Origin: Gracilaria domingensis
Taxonomy: Eukaryota; Rhodophyta; Florideophyceae; Gracilariales; Gracilariaceae
DNA length: 64,000 nt
Direction of reading: 5' to 3'
Assembly (NCBI GenBank): GCA_022539475.1
Contig: VCMS01000127.1
Location: 62,001-126,000 of the forward strand
Program-made: the position numbers and the translations under genes
The notes under the pieces: generated by a model
Seen by the model: the letters and a program-made list of their open reading frames with translations, nothing else
What the model was told of the DNA's origin: nothing
Databases searched by the model: none
Part shown: one piece after another, positions 49,895 through 60,519 of the stretch
Layout of the letters: every line of letters starts with the position of its first letter
How positions within the stretch are numbered: position 1 is the first letter of the stretch

Positions 49895-52800
49895 AAGTTC
49901 TGCGTCTACGTAGATACGAATATGATGTCGTTGTCCGCATGAAAGAAGAAAAAGGGACAGGAATTTCCACTAGTTTCGAGATGTGGATGACTCAATCCCG
50001 CGAAGCTAAACTAGATTACCTTTTGGCATCAATCTCCCCAAACGAGAGCCCTTACATCGACATTTACGTACTGTGTCATCAGTGCAAAATAAGCAAGAAT
50101 GTCTTTCAAGCAATAGACGCTCATGCTAGAGAGGAAACCTCACTAGCCTTTGTTAGAGGTTGTTCAAAGCAAAGTTCCTCTCAGTCGGGAAAAGATCTGT
50201 AGTCGGTCCAGAAATGAGATACTTTGTAGTCAGAAACTGAACTGCCTTCGTACCCGCCCGGATTCTGAAGGCGTGGTCGCCACGGTATGTCGAAGTCACT
50301 TCGTTCGACTTGCATGCGATGCGAAAAAAGCAAGGAAGCGGAATGGATTTTCAATAGAACTTGCGCCGGGACGTTTGTGATCTATGATGAAATCATTATC
50401 TCACTTGAATCTCGTGCGAACACTCTTGCGTGTGCAAATGCTCTAATTATGCAACCAAGAAGTAGCAGATCTACTCACACGCACTCGCCTAAACGAAGAA
50501 GAAAGCGTGACCAAGACTTGATCATGGCCTCAACCGGAAAGTATCGTCACTGAAACTAAAAGGGACCCATCGCTCTTCCCAACATATCCCTTCTATTTGT
50601 TAGTCTTCCCAAATACGCAAGTTGGCGTTGCTACGGAGTCTGAGCACTCTGTGCCACTTATCGTCTTCAGTTTGGGTACGAGAGCGCCTTAATCATAAGC
50701 TACATGGGCAGTTTTCGTTTCAGCATGTAGGCACACTCTGCGATACAATTTTGCTCTTCTTCTTCTTGAGCACGATGTAAGTCTCATATCACTTCGCTGC
50801 CACAGCTCTTTGACCTATACTGTTGAGCGAACCCTTGAGCAGGTTTTAGCAAGAAACCTTCTGCGTTTTTGACAGTGCAGCTAATTGAACGTCGTGATAA
50901 TTGTTGAAGTCTCTCTCTCTCTGTTCATGGGTATCCTAGCCTAAAATATCGGTATAGTACATCTAGGGCGGCTCTTCGAAGAATGCTCTCTCATGAGAAA
51001 GGCTACAGTCCTTTCAGCCCACTTCCTAAGAATCTCGCAAACAGCAAAACTGAAGATCACGCAAACCAAGCAAACATGAACGCTTAGACACGTTGGCCAT
51101 CTCAGAATGTAATGCTCAACCGTTGTCAATACTCTAGGGCGGCAAGTGCAGACCAGCCCCTTGTGTTGTAAATGTGATGCTGAATCGGCTCTACTGTTGT
51201 GCTGAGAAGAGCTTTTTTGACACAGTTCCATAATACTGCAGCTTTTCCAACCTCTACCTAAAGCATTTATCGGATTGGGGTCGTTCAAAATTGTTCTCAA
51301 TGCGCCTTTCATTGATGTTCCGTTCTTCACGTGATTTCCACAGGGTGAGACGCAATCACACATCACATTTCGAACTGGTGTAGAACGCGAACACGAGTTG
51401 CCCAATGGTCAGATCTTTCGCCGGCCTAACTCTTCATAGAAAGAGCCCCTGAGGATGCCTTCATTACATTGCCATTCTTAAAATCTATGCTTTGAGGAAT
51501 GACATGAGAGTATTGAGTTCTGTTCGTCTTCGTTCTTTTTTGAATCTAGCACATCCAGCAATCTTTTGCAGTGAATTCACACTTAGAAAGCCGTAGAAAC
51601 CTGAAAACTGATTTGCTTGGAAGGATGAGACAAATCATCTTGACGATGATGACGTATGATACTTTTCGCTTCTGATGCATTAACACACCCAAGAACCATG
51701 GCCCAAGCGATAGTATTGGGTGGTTTTGAAGTTGCAATAATAAGTTTTTCGTTCCAAAGGGTTCCAGAAAGTTTGTTTTCGGGCCGTTGCGGGAGGAAGT
51801 TGTGGAAATGGATACCCGGAAAACTTATAACCATTCGGTCGTTCTGTTTTGTGTCGTAATTAGGTGACTATTAGACAGAGGGAGAGAGAGAGAGAGATGC
51901 GGGGAGAGGCGGGGGAGATAGAGTGGGTTTGAGCTTCCGTTGCTGACGAAGATGAAAGATGTTTCTATTCTTCATGGGCAGCATGTACCAAACCTGTATC
52001 AAGATAACTGTGCTTCTTCTCATCTTTCTCGGTAATCAATCAGTTTTGAAAGTATTGCCCAGATACCCAGGAGAAATATAGTGGTGGCAGAACTCTTCCT
52101 TTAGCCAGTCTTGTCATACAAGCTTTCCGCCTTCTCTGGTTGGAACAGCACAGTCTATGCATGGATGTTCATTGTTTCCTTCATCCTTTTTGACATGCCC
52201 CCCTGGCACATCTCAAAGAGACTCAATTTTTGATACTTCCGACACTTCCGTTGGAGCATGTCAGACCCAATAGCGTTTTCCAATATATCCTTGCGTTCAA
52301 AGAGGCGATACTAGTGGCGAGAGTGAGGCAAGTTGCGCAACCATCCTGAATTTCCATTCCTTGAACGAGCCGTGCTTAGGTCAGTAGAGATCGAGATATT
52401 CAGGTGAATCGTTGATAAGGACTCAAGGGTTCAAGACTGGAGATACGGTCACTCCCAAACATCTTCGGGTCACATATTTACAACGTCATTGTGTACATCA
52501 CGAGATGTTCAGACGGTGGAGCATGAAGCGAATCCAGTTCTATTTCCAAGAGAGCATAACCCTTTCAGAGGTCAGAACGTAGCGTCCTTTCCGTACTACA
52601 CTTGCCGCAAGTGACTTGCGCATGCATTGCAGGTGATGTTGAACAAATGTTGAGGAAACTCTAGGGTGTCCATAAATGAGAGAGAGAAATGTAGAGTTCG
52701 CACAGGTTTCAACTGAAATGAGCTTCTGCGCGTTGCATTTGAACAGGCAGTTTATTATGGAGATTAAAAAACGGCGTGCCCGAAGTTCTCTATGGAGCCT

Positions 52801-53098
52801 GGTTATGGACCATAACTTATGGTACGTTTGAGAGTTGAGTGACGTGAAAGAAGCGATGTGACTCGTTTCGACTTGAAGTCATGCTTTGCCAATGGGACAT
52901 GATTCAGAATTGGATTGGATTAGGCTGGTGACGCCATGCCGACGCTATGGAGTTGAACATTATTTTGCATAGACATTTCTTCTTTATCCATTGGCGAGGC
53001 AGTTCTTGCACTGTTTCAAAGCTACCGTAGACCGTCGGTGCTTCTCACAAAGGGGGGAATGGGGTACTATTGTTTTGGTAGAAACTAACTTGACACTT

Positions 53099-53127
53099 CT
53101 TGCATCAAGTTCTGTCCTTGATGCAAG
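53099..53127. repeat. Perfect 11-bp hairpin
   Basis: CTTGCATCAAG and CTTGATGCAAG flank a 7-nt loop. It is about 160 bp downstream of the MSH5 stop and could be part of its 3' end. Confidence 0.7.
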
Positions 53128-53286
53128 CATGTCCACATGACATTCGCGTCTAGAAACACGATTCCATTACTTCCCGTAATAGAGAGAGTGAGAGAGAGAT
53201 TTCGTTACTTTACATCCTAAACTCTCCAGACAGAACTAAAGCAGTTCTGCCATGGCATGACAAACCTTAGTTTGAGAGCTTTTTTG

Positions 53287-56134
53287 TTAAGATTGAGTCG
53301 GTGAGTCGTCTTCCAACTTTGCCCTGAGAAAGGCTCGTATATCATCAGACAACGCTTTGATCCTTGAGCTGTTCAACGAGACACATGGTGCATCTGCAAC
53401 CGTTTCACCACGAGATATTACATCTCGAAGATGTGCTGCACGTTGCAGAATAAATCTCGGAACTTGGGCCTCCAGTGCGCAGTGCAAGGCCCTCGATTCA
53501 TGACCAAGAGACCCTGGGAGAAGCCGATAGGTTCTAATGATATCGCTTGTATTGTCCAAATCGAGAACAGTTCCTTCAGCTCTGCCCCGAGCAGCGATTC
53601 GAGGCTTTTTCGCCGAGTGCAATGTCCGACGACATTCTCTTGCAGTTCGCCGACGACTCTTTGGAGGTTCGGTACGTTGGACATTAGAAAGCTGTCTCGT
53701 TTGCACTTCCATAGAGAACAACCCCATTCTTGGATTCGAAAGCGGAAGAAACTGATCTCCCAACATCTCTACGAAATTCGTTGCACACAATGTTATTGAC
53801 ATTTTGTCCTCAGTCGTAGCTAGTTCATGAATCACGCTAGCTAGAAGATTCATACCGTCCACCCCAGCAGTTCCAATACCAAATTCATCTAATAGGTTCA
53901 GAGATCGCCCAGGCTGTTTTCCAAACATTCTCGCAACTTGAGAAGCATCTGTGAAGAACATAGAGCCGCTCGTCATCGATTCAAGAGCTGAGATTCGACC
54001 GTTGATGGAGTCAATAATAACCATTCTGGCACTCTTACTAGGGACACAGGACCCAATTTGCGCCAAGACGGTGATCAGCGCGACCTGAGTCAGGTATATT
54101 GATTTGCCCGAAAAGTTTGGACTTTTGAGGTATTCGAGTACCATGGAAAGAACGAAACCATGAGTTAGTTCACAAAACACAGAAAGTCGTATTCGTTTGG
54201 AATTGTGCCTGGTTTGAACGAACTTACCCACTCAAAACATGAACATCTCCTAACCGGATTCTCGTAGAGTTTGGTACGAAAGCTGGAACCATAAGCTCCA
54301 TGAGTGGATGTCTACCTTCCACAATTTCAAGCCCATGGTCATCACTGACGAGCACAGGCGCTGTCCATGAATACTCATTGGCAGCGACAGCGAAAGCTTG
54401 CAGACAATCCAATGTCTTCACGATGGATGCCATTTCCGTTACAGCAAAGGCGTAGTCAAGCAGCTTGGCTTCTAAATACCGACATGCATGCTCCTCGAGC
54501 TCCAGAATTGTTGCCCCGATATCACCAACCTCTTCATCCAAATCGTGACACTTTTGATTCTTGAAGTGATAACCATCATCGTCTGACTTGAACCTGAAGG
54601 ACATACCGTGTTCCTCAAATCTTTCTATTCCGATATCCTCACATTCTTGATCAGGAACTGCAATGAGAAAACCAATTTGTGTTACATACTTGAAGTGAAA
54701 TGATCTGATTCGGAGGGCGTGGGTATTCTCAGCCATCTTTTCCAATTCATCTATTCCAACCTTCGTAAGAAAGTCGTCAAGACCGCTTTGCATGCGTTTT
54801 AAGTCATCAATTTCCGCACTGAAACCTGGGGCAACGACCATTCTTCCAGTCGCCCTGCATTCCTCGAAGTCTACTGCGCTCTCAATCCACCTTGTTGGCT
54901 CTCGAAGATGGCTTTCATTCACCCTTAGTGCACGTGTGACAGGAGAAGAGCGTGAAAACCTTTCATCTTCTTGGGCAGCAGTTTTCAGCGCCTCGATGAT
55001 GAAAATAAATGAAGAGGTAGACGAATGGAAAGCTTTCCAATCTGTTGCAATTGTGGAATGCTTTTGAACTCGTCCCAGTATCCCCTCCACATTCTTGACA
55101 CCGCTTAATGCATCTCTGATTGTAGTCAGTAGAGCACGTCTTGAGTTGTTTCGCAAGCTTTGCACGCAAACCTGTCTGTCTTGGATTTCATTGAGATCAG
55201 TTGATGGGTACATCAGCCAAGACCGAAGAAGATGTCTCCCGGCAGCTGTTTTCACGTGATCCTTGAGGATTCCGAACAAAGAGACGCCCTCTTTTCCTCG
55301 AAGTCCCCCCCGACCTAAAGGATGAAGTTCGTGACTAAAAATTTGCAATGCTTGGCTCACATTCGGACTTAATCGCATCGTGCTGTTGTAGTTCTTTGGA
55401 TGGATACCGTTAACGCGTATTTCATCAGAATCGTCTCGTAATGCACCGAGGACCCCTTGTTGAAGAATACACGAAAGAAGCCCACCCACAGAGCGAATAA
55501 TGACGTTTTCGCTGCCAAGGACATGCGAAAGATACAAGAGCCGAGATTCTGGTGTTAGATTCTTTGGCATGTCGCCCACTGTTACCAACGAGCACAGCTC
55601 CTTGGCTTTGTTAAGGCTGAATTCAGTACTTGGAATGAAGGAGATGGAGTTCTCAAGTTCTGAATCGCTAACTGTGCCCGAATTTGCAGTTGACGGTCTG
55701 TGACTAGAGTTCGGCATTTGGGATTGCTCTCGTGCGGTTCGAGGCACAAAGTTCGGGCGAATTGCACTGATAAACCCTTCATTATCTTGGTACGGAATCG
55801 GTAAGACGATATAGCATTGGTCGTACATGGAAACAATACGGGAAGCATTATGATAGTCATCAGCACACGACACTCTATCACATCAAAATTAGGGAAGACA
55901 GTTAGATCAAATCTACGACTAGTTGAGAAGGTGCATTAGAGGAACTAACCTTGAAATGAAAATGCTGTTGACAGAAGAATCATATACAGCCACACCCAGG
56001 TGCTTCTTTTCCTCAACAAAGGAGATGAGCACCCTTTTCTCTACAAATAGTGTTAGACTTTTGACGCCAAATGCAGCTAACGCTTGGTACGAAGCTGGAT
56101 TGAAAATACTGACCATTGGAGTTGTTGTACACAT
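53287..56134 (-). CDS. MSH5: MutS homolog 5 (meiotic MutS-gamma subunit), three exons
   Basis: Exons in transcript order are 56134-55950, 55874-54228 and 54121-53287, with GT-AG introns of 75 and 106 nt; the lengths sum to 889 codons in frame (888 residues; family about 830). The start at 56134 (MCTTTPMVSIFN) is the weakest point. Exon 1 ends with GVAVYDSSVNSIFIS, like the GIAYYD strand of MSH5. Exon 2 carries the connector, lever and clamp domains (LYLSHVLGSENVIIRSVGGL, GVSLFGILKDHVKTAAGRHL, VVAPGFSAEIDDLKR, EGRHPLMELMVPAFVPNSTR). Intron 2 splits the Walker A Gly; spliced it reads LSGPNFSGKSIYLTQV. Walker B is NLLDEFGIGTAGVDG, followed by the helix CATNFVEML. MSH5 pairs with MSH4 to stabilise crossover intermediates in meiosis. 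There is no mismatch-binding Phe-x-Glu domain, as expected. This implies a sexual cycle, at least ancestrally. Confidence 0.92.
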
Positions 56135-57502
56135 CTCTCTCACCTTCCGAACGTGATGGAACCTCTGAACGAGAGTTCGATCTAGATGGGACAAAACCCC
56201 ATTTTCCACCTCGTAGGACTTTCGCCATTTGGACGAGAGGTGAAACGTTTGTGCCTGAAACGAGCGCGACGTGGATTTGAAAGCTTGGCTTTGTCACGGC
56301 AAGCGGATGTTTCTCCTCTGGGCCAAAGTTCGCTCGTTTTCTTCGTCGCAGTTCGGACCTGATGAACTGAACTGAGTGCCAATGGTGGAACAAAGGAGCT
56401 GAAGCGAGGGTACAACACGCACCCGGCTTTATGAAGTTCCCAGGGAACGCACTCTTCTTTGCCGGATCAAGTTTAGTTTCGCTACACGGATGAGTTGGTA
56501 CGTACGAAAACAAAAGTACACGAAACGAAAATACGACAAGTGGAAAACATGAACAGAAACGAAGAAGCCAGCAAACCAACAATGTACACCTTTTCGATGT
56601 TTCCTTCACAAAGATGTAATCATCTTGAAATAGATACTTGGCGAAGATGAGCACCAAGAGAATAGGATACCAGAGTTGAACTAAGGGGGATTGAATTCAT
56701 CTTCTAGCACACGCAGTTTTCTTGAGGGCGCCCCGAGTGATATACTTAGTTCTCTAGAGCTCTGGTGGCGACTTGAAGATGGACCCGTCTGGTACGCATT
56801 CTCTTAGCTCCATTGCCAACGCTCCAAACTGCGATGGTCCTTGTACCAGCTAGCTCCGTTACTTTTGCTCTCTGTATCCATTTCTCTAGCTGCGGCGTTG
56901 AACCGGAGACCACGTAGTTCGCGTTGGATCGTGGTTGCTTCTTTGATGGTCTCCTAATGGAATGGCTGTCTGCTAGATGGCAGCGAGTATCTTTTTGGCG
57001 TCTAAGCTATGTCGGGTACATCAGTTATGCTCGTCTGTCTTTTCTGGAGGGGCTTTAGTCTCACGGAGACGATGCAGGAGGTGAGGTGACTGCGCGCCGA
57101 TAAGCATCGGATACTGCTTGGCCCGCGTTTTAATGACATGGCAATGAAACACATACTTGTTCACCCAATTGACATAGGGCTTGTCGTGACCGAAAGGCAT
57201 GAAAGCTTTCGGCTCTTCTCATATCGCAACGGTCAACAACAACGGTACTCGCTGAAAGCTCCTTAGGTTAAACAAATTCGGCAACACACACCTCCAGCAC
57301 TCCCTCAATGACTCCTCCGGTGACCGAAGTTCGGTCCAGTACGAGTAGACAGGGGTGCACCAGAAATTACGCTCGGAGAAGTAGAGATCGAACGAACGCA
57401 AGAAAAGCGGTCGAGTGACGGGTCAGCAAAGAAAAACCCTGAGATTTCAACCGAAACCGAGTTCGATAATACAACGTGCCAAAATCAAGCTTCTATGATT
57501 TC
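56135..57502. other. Divergent intergenic region between MSH5 and GAR transformylase
   Basis: About 1.4 kb. The minus-strand frame 56013-56657 overlaps MSH5 exon 1 in another frame and has no ATG at its 5' end. Nothing else is recognised. Confidence 0.45.
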
Positions 57503-58552
57503 ATGTCCCGGAGAAGGCGTGGGAATTGCGAGATTGTGACAAAGATCGTTTCTATCAATCGCGATATTACAATGCTACGGTTGGAGGAGAATCGTTCCCT
57601 GACTTGCACAGAAGTATACAAAACCACTTCATGCTTTGTTCAACAAGCCCGGGTTACAATACTTGACAATACGAACCACAGTAGTCTTCATCTAGAAAAT
57701 GGAGGCAGGCGACCAAATACTTGCAATCGAACAACCAAACTCAGAACGAAGACGCGTTTGAAAGCTGCACCTTTGTTCACCCCAGTGAAATGTTCAGTGC
57801 CGAAGCCAGAACCTCACTCAAATCAATTGCTGCGCATTGCGGTTATGGTTTCCGGCAGTGGCCGGTCTTTACAGAATGTCTGCGAGCAGATTACCTCTGG
57901 CCAGATGGAGGGATGTCAAGTAAATCTTGTGATCGCGAGCAAACCAACCGCGGGTGCAATTTCTCGTGCGGAACACTTTGGTGTTCCAACGCGTGTTGTC
58001 CGACAGAAAGATTATGACGGAAATGTGGAGAGTTTCAGTGGAGCGATATCACATTTGCTCGATGAGTTTAAGATCGACCTCGTGGTAATGGCTGGTTGGA
58101 TGCATTTCTATCTAATACCGCCGCGATATGACGGCAAAGTTATTAATATTCATCCAAGTTTGATTCCTTCTTTCTGTGGAAAAGGATACTATGGGAATCT
58201 TGTTCATGAAGCAGTTGTAAGTTGTAATGACCGAATCTTTGCAGCACCTTAAGGCCTTTCACAACAGCCTGACATTTCTTAACTTCCATACCGATGACAG
58301 ATCAAGTTTGGAGCGAAAATTACGGGTTGTACGGTCCATTTGGCCGATAACCAATACGACCACGGGCCTATTATTATACAGAAAGCTGTCCCAGTGTTCG
58401 ACACAGACACAACCGAAGTACTTGCACGACGGGTTTTTGAAAAAGAGAAGGAAGCACTACCAGAGGCAATCCAACTGTTTGTTGATGGTAGGCTTTCCGT
58501 TGATAACGGAATCATCCGAATTGCCGGAATTAACAAACAAGCGCCACTCTAA
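57503..58552 (+). CDS. Phosphoribosylglycinamide formyltransferase (PurN type), two exons
   Basis: Exons 57503-58216 and 58301-58552, GT-AG intron of 84 nt (donor GTAAGT, acceptor GACAG), in frame: 321 residues. The ATG at 57503 gives a 107-residue N-terminal extension, basic and Thr-rich, that may target a plastid or mitochondrion; a later start is possible. The catalytic domain begins LRIAVMVSGSGRSLQNV and contains VVMAGWMHFYLIP, VINIHPSLIPSF with the active-site Asn and His, and after the intron ITGCTVHLADNQYDHGPIII with the catalytic Asp, then FVDGRLSV. The usual P(K/S)xxGxH(T/A)xxQA is changed to FCGKGYYGNLVHEA. It transfers formyl from 10-formyl-THF to GAR in de novo purine synthesis. 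It is a stand-alone PurN, as in plants and bacteria, not the animal trifunctional form. Confidence 0.92.
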
Positions 58553-58836
58553 ATGATTGATAGCCCAACTTTGCTCTGTCCGTGTATATCCGTATTCTAG
58601 GACATGAATGGGCTGGGCGTTTTGACAATCACGCGCATTTTAAATATCCCATGCGCCCAAGTGTCGTTCGTGCTGGGTATGGCGCTTAACGCATCAAACT
58701 TCTTATCGGTCATAAGTGCAACACATAAAGGTCTATTTTTCCCACTTCTGGATATAAGGGCGTCATCGTCAAATCTTTCTTCCGCATAAACATCTTGCGT
58801 ACAGGCAGAAATGGACGCAATGATTGCAAGGCATTG

Positions 58837-59318
58837 TTATGATTTCTTCGCCAATTTCTTCGGTTGATGGTAAAGCACCTACATTCAAACCGATGGGATA
58901 CCAGAGAAACAGGGTTGTCAGAAACTCAGACTTGACGCACTTTCGAATGAGTTGTTTACTTCACTTACAATTAGATAACGTCCTGCAACTTGAAACCCAT
59001 TTAGGCTCTCACACGCATTCTTTGCTTCAAAAATGTCTTCGTACACAACATAAGCTGTCCCTCGAGTGCTGTTTGACGTTCCGAGTCGAATTTGTCTGAT
59101 CGCTCCATATTTTCCAAATATGTCATATATATCCTCTGTGCTTATTTTGTACGGCAAACTTCTGCACATGTGCAAGAACATGGGGAAGAGGAGAAATTGA
59201 TGTCAGTCAGAACTATTCACTTAAGAACTTATCAACAGTCAACATACTTCACGAACAATATTCGGTTTACATCTGGGGGTAAACGCATTCCCCCTCCAAC
59301 GTGCTGCATCGTGCTCAT
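58837..59318 (-). CDS. SF3B6: Splicing factor SF3b subunit 6 (p14), three exons
   Basis: Exons in transcript order are 59318-59248, 59161-58969 and 58878-58837, all with GT-AG introns and matching phases, giving 101 residues. Exon 1: [13 protein letters not shown], as in human p14. The joined product continues [40 protein letters not shown] (RNP1), [37 protein letters not shown]. This single RRM with the hydrophobic pocket is p14, which sits in the U2 snRNP SF3b complex and contacts the branch-point adenosine. The C-terminus is about 20 residues shorter than the human protein. The gene is itself interrupted twice although most genes in this window have no introns. It faces GAR transformylase and is divergent from the CHCH gene. 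Confidence 0.93.
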
Positions 59319-59838
59319 AGGTGCGCTAGGGGTCTAGCTCAGAAGGCAAAGCTTTTTGATACGTGCGAAGACGAGTGTTAGCCTTCTACCCTTGGTAACT
59401 CTAAACACCGATGGTCAACTTCATGCACTTGTTCACATTCTCAGAAATGTAGGAGGCCAAAGAAAGCAAAAAACGAAAAAAAACTGAATTTGTTTTGGAA
59501 ACATACAAAAATGTGTCAACTCTGGTTTAGTCTCCAAATCGGCCAATGAACAGTGCTTTTCGTCAGCGGGAGAGCAGATGTTCAGGTTGGTTCTTATCGT
59601 AAAGTCGCGACAAACGTAATCGTTGACGATACTACCCTTGGTATACTCGATTACGGCGGATCGTGAATTGTCGTGCATTAATTCCTCTTCGGGCCTTCAG
59701 CAGCGAGTTTTGGGGCGCAGCGTTCGACTCTTCATCGGTCTTCAGGATCAACTTCGCGTGGGACGGCAACATACTGGCGACTCACAAAGAGCATTGATAT
59801 CTAGTCAACACTTCGTGGGACTTTCTTGTTAACTGAAA
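59319..59838. promoter_or_regulatory. Divergent promoter region between SF3B6 and MIC19-like genes
   Basis: About 520 bp, with an A-rich tract near 59457-59485. A tRNA-like fragment at 59329-59392 was examined and rejected. No clear TATA box for either gene. Confidence 0.4.
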
Positions 59839-60443
59839 ATGGCTGACGAATACGACCCTGAAAACTTTTCAGTGAGGGTATGTTGAAACAGATCTTGTTG
59901 TTGTTGGTGGCAATGCAAATTCTAATGTTTATATACTTTTACGGCGTATACGAAGGTTTCCCAAAGCTTAATCAAAGTTCTGACCGGCCAAGCTTCAGAA
60001 CCAGGACCGATTCAACCCAGGAATGCCAGAGAAGCATCATTAGTGGAAGCAGTAAGTAGCCCCCTATGCACAGCCCGGGTCTTTGTGTCCTGAATGATGT
60101 TTTCATAGAAACTAACTCGCTTTATGTTTAGCTTCGAAGGGAAGGCCGGCTGCAACGGATGGTAATGCTTCGAGAGATGAAAGATTCTCAGTTAAAAGAA
60201 GCCGACGAACGGGAGCAAAAGGCTCGTGAAGCCCTCACGAGCAGCGTGACAGCTTTGGATAAGAAGTTGAACGATTTGAATTTTCCAAGCGGAGCTTCAG
60301 AAACGTTTAAGCCGTGTGCTGCTTTCCGCGAACGAATCACGACTTGCTACAAAGTGAATGGGAAGGACAACCCACTGGCGTGCGCTGGAGAGGTCGAAGC
60401 TTTCTCAGAATGTGCGAAGCAATTGAGCAGGATTAGTAATTAG
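59839..60443 (+). CDS. MIC19-like twin-CX9C (CHCH) mitochondrial protein, three exons
   Basis: Exons 59839-59877, 59956-60051 and 60132-60443 joined by GT-AG introns of 78 and 80 nt give 148 residues; all introns are phase 0. Exon 1 MADEYDPENFSVR followed by exon 2 VSQSLIKVLTG recalls the V(R)VSxxVxxRL start of MIC19/CHCHD3. A charged coiled coil follows (about 45-95: REASLVEALRREGRLQRMV then KEADEREQKAREAL). The C-terminal CHCH module has CAAFRERITTC and CAGEVEAFSEC, two CX9C pairs, near 115-143. MIC19 organises cristae junctions in the MICOS complex; import would depend on Mia40 disulfide relay. No N-terminal myristoylation glycine is present, unlike animal MIC19. Another CHCH family is possible. 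Confidence 0.82.
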
Positions 60444-60519
60444 CGAAAACTGTGTAGTTATGTACATTTTAATGAGGGTTCGAATGCTGTACATCGATTG
60501 CTAGTACTCTACGGAAACA

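Larger units (their letters stand above)
48500..53286. other. 4.8 kb gene-poor stretch of lower GC
   Basis: Only short, mostly non-ATG frames occur; the longest (49843-50202, +) has no recognisable family and overlaps a large palindrome. Notable sequence elements are the palindrome at 49821-49894, a small hairpin at 53099-53127, and GA/CT microsatellites near 50911-50925, 51879-51897 and 53181-53199. No transposon-type gene, terminal repeat or tRNA is identified. Confidence 0.45.

Noticed and set aside
49843-50202. 119-residue plus-strand frame
   Set aside because: Starts inside the palindrome at a non-ATG codon, with no homology recognised.
56013-56657. 214-residue minus-strand frame upstream of MSH5
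   Set aside because: No ATG at its start, overlaps MSH5 exon 1 in another frame, and has no family resemblance.
59329-59392. tRNA-like sequence GGGGTCTAGCTCAGAAGGC... between SF3B6 and the CHCH gene
   Set aside because: The D-arm looks right, but the acceptor ends pair poorly, there is no TTCGA-type T-loop and the anticodon stem does not form.
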